From positions 1 to 22,151 of IMG/VR virus record IMGVR_UViG_3300027503_000067: a DNA stretch of 22,151 bases; one strand, 5' to 3'. Shown piece by piece: positions 21,074 through 22,151 of the stretch. The stretch comes from a virus. Every line of letters begins with the position of its first letter. Positions within the stretch are counted from its first letter, which is position 1. Below the pieces are notes generated by a model. The model was not told the DNA's origin. It did no database searches and saw only the letters and a program-made list of their open reading frames with translations. A program made the translations under genes and the position numbers.

Positions 21074-22151
21074 ATGCCTAATTGGCGTAAAGTAGTAGTT
21101 AGTGGTTCTAATGCAGAACTAAATAGATTAAATGTATCCACATCATTTACATCAAGTGGAATACATTATCCAATATCAGATGGACTGTCAGGTCAATTCA
21201 TACAAACAGATGGTTTAGGAAATTTAACTTTTAGTGGTGTATCAACAGTAACTGAAAACGTTAAAAATGTTTCAGGACACACATTGTATAAAGGTACTCC
21301 TGTCCACGCAACAGGCTCAGGAACTTCAGGTAATCTTGTAGGTGTTATACCTGCAAGTGCATCTATTGCTTCCACAATGCCATCAACATTTATTTTAGCT
21401 CAAACACTAGCTCCTGATGAAGAAGGTTTAGGTATTATATCAGGATTGATAAATGGAGTAGATACTTCTGCTTTTCAGAATGGACAAGTAATATATGTAG
21501 GAACAAATGGAGGATACACTAACGTAGCTCCAACGGGTTCGAATCTAATACAGAATTTAGGTATTGTAACCAAAGTACATCCAATTAATGGTGGAGGTAT
21601 CGTTTTGGGTGCAGGTAGAGCAAATGCAACTCCAAATTTATTAAATGGATATGTTTTTTATGGAACTAATAACAGGTCAGTAGCAAGACCTTTAGGTGAT
21701 ATAATATCAGGAAGTATATTTAATTATACAGGTTCATTCACAGGAAGCATAAAATTACCAACAATACCACAAGGTACTTCTGAGACAAATATAGTACTCG
21801 TTAATGGAAGTGGAGGTCTAGTATATAGAAGTAATTTATCATTAACAGGAGCTCAAGGTAACCAAGGCCCACAAGGCAATCAAGGCCCTACAGGTCTGCA
21901 AGGTACAACAGGAGCACAAGGCAATCAAGGCCCTACAGGTCTGCAAGGTACAACAGGTGCTCAAGGAGCACAAGGTTTTCAGGGAAGGCAAGGCCCACAA
22001 GGCAATCAAGGCCTTACAGGTCTGCAAGGTACAACAGGTGCTCAAGGCAATCAAGGTATCCAAGGTACAGTTGGTGCTCAAGGTAACCAAGGCCCTACAG
22101 GTCTGCAAGGTACAACAGGAGCACAAGGTAACCAAGGCCCTAAAGGTCTGC
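21074..22151 (+). CDS. Tail fibre with collagen-like repeats (3' end outside window)
   Basis: 359 codons are visible with no stop. The N-terminus MPNWRKVVVSGSNAEL matches the fibre at 19781. Residues about 60-190 form a recognisable fibre domain: VKNVSGHTLYKGTPVHATG, APDEEGLGIISGLINGVDTS, GQVIYVGTNGGYTNVAPTGS, NLIQNLGIVTKVH and GAGRANATPNLLNGY. TGSFTGSIKLPTIPQGTSE is the linker. From 21848 a collagen-like Gly-X-Y tract (GAQGNQGPQGNQGPTGLQ and so on) runs off the edge. Such tracts form trimeric rods in phage fibres. The receptor-binding tip is probably downstream of the window. The ATG follows AATATATAAA, with no Shine-Dalgarno. Confidence 0.85.
   Translation, partial: MPNWRKVVVSGSNAELNRLNVSTSFTSSGIHYPISDGLSGQFIQTDGLGNLTFSGVSTVTENVKNVSGHTLYKGTPVHATGSGTSGNLVGVIPASASIASTMPSTFILAQTLAPDEEGLGIISGLINGVDTSAFQNGQVIYVGTNGGYTNVAPTGSNLIQNLGIVTKVHPINGGGIVLGAGRANATPNLLNGYVFYGTNNRSVARPLGDIISGSIFNYTGSFTGSIKLPTIPQGTSETNIVLVNGSGGLVYRSNLSLTGAQGNQGPQGNQGPTGLQGTTGAQGNQGPTGLQGTTGAQGAQGFQGRQGPQGNQGLTGLQGTTGAQGNQGIQGTVGAQGNQGPTGLQGTTGAQGNQGPKGL
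21848..22151 (+). repeat. Collagen-coding tandem repeat, 45-base unit
   Basis: More than 100 Gly-X-Y triplets' worth of residues in one frame (about 101 residues visible), built from a 45-base, 15-residue unit GNQGPTGLQGTTGAQ. Adjacent copies start at 21875 and 21920 and are nearly identical; later copies are shuffled (QGFQGRQGPQ, QGIQGTVGAQ). Gln and Asn replace the usual Pro and Lys in many Y positions. The high DNA identity implies recent expansion by recombination or slippage. Confidence 0.92.

Noticed and set aside
21842-22135. 97-residue Cys/Leu-rich ORF on the - strand
   Set aside because: It is the exact antisense of the collagen repeat; its periodic composition follows from the Gly-X-Y codons, and it has no promoter or leader.

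Overview
The window is part of the genome of a tailed dsDNA phage with a T4-like (gp17/gp20/gp21/gp22/gp23) head module. Every gene I accept is on the + strand, packing is tight, and the DNA is AT-rich. Almost no start has a Shine-Dalgarno sequence. Starts instead follow A-rich leaders such as AATAAACAAATG, which is the habit of Bacteroidota and their phages. Together with the style of the fibre proteins (recognised from memory, not searched), this suggests an uncultivated, probably aquatic, myovirus-like phage of a Bacteroidota host. The host assignment is inference.

Layout. (1) 1-482: the 3' end of a surface or fibre protein with an 80-residue Thr-Pro (mucin-like) tract and a small Cys-rich C-terminal domain. 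(2) 523-6215: a six-gene carbohydrate cassette with overlapping or abutting genes: a GT60-like polypeptide GlcNAc-transferase relative, a GT4-type enzyme, a small GT-A-like enzyme, a GT25-type enzyme, a GT11 fucosyltransferase-like enzyme and UDP-galactopyranose mutase (glf). (3) 6252-9854: two unknown genes, a pair of spanin-like membrane/coiled-coil proteins, and the large terminase. (4) 9877-17633: head assembly, comprising a portal gene carrying a 384-residue HNH-type intein, two unknown genes in the place of T4 67/68, prohead protease, acidic scaffold and major capsid protein, closed by a strong terminator. (5) 17730-18753: PhoH-like ATPase and a small unknown. (6) 18795 to the right edge: a virion/fibre module of a BppU-like beta protein, a short collagen-bearing fibre protein, two fibres sharing a W(K/R)KV..VSGSNA N-terminus, a small helical protein, and a long collagen-like repeat cut by the window edge.

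How it fits together. Terminase, portal, protease, scaffold and capsid protein are the packaging and capsid pathway. A recurring TATTTATAATAA-type motif lies just before many of these genes and may set late expression. The most interesting possibility is that the glycosyltransferase cassette decorates the Thr-Pro-rich protein encoded immediately upstream, so that the virion would carry a mucin-like, possibly GlcNAc/Gal/Fuc/Galf-containing O-glycan. No tRNA genes, CRISPR arrays or insertion sequences were seen. No gene-free stretch exceeds about 140 bases.
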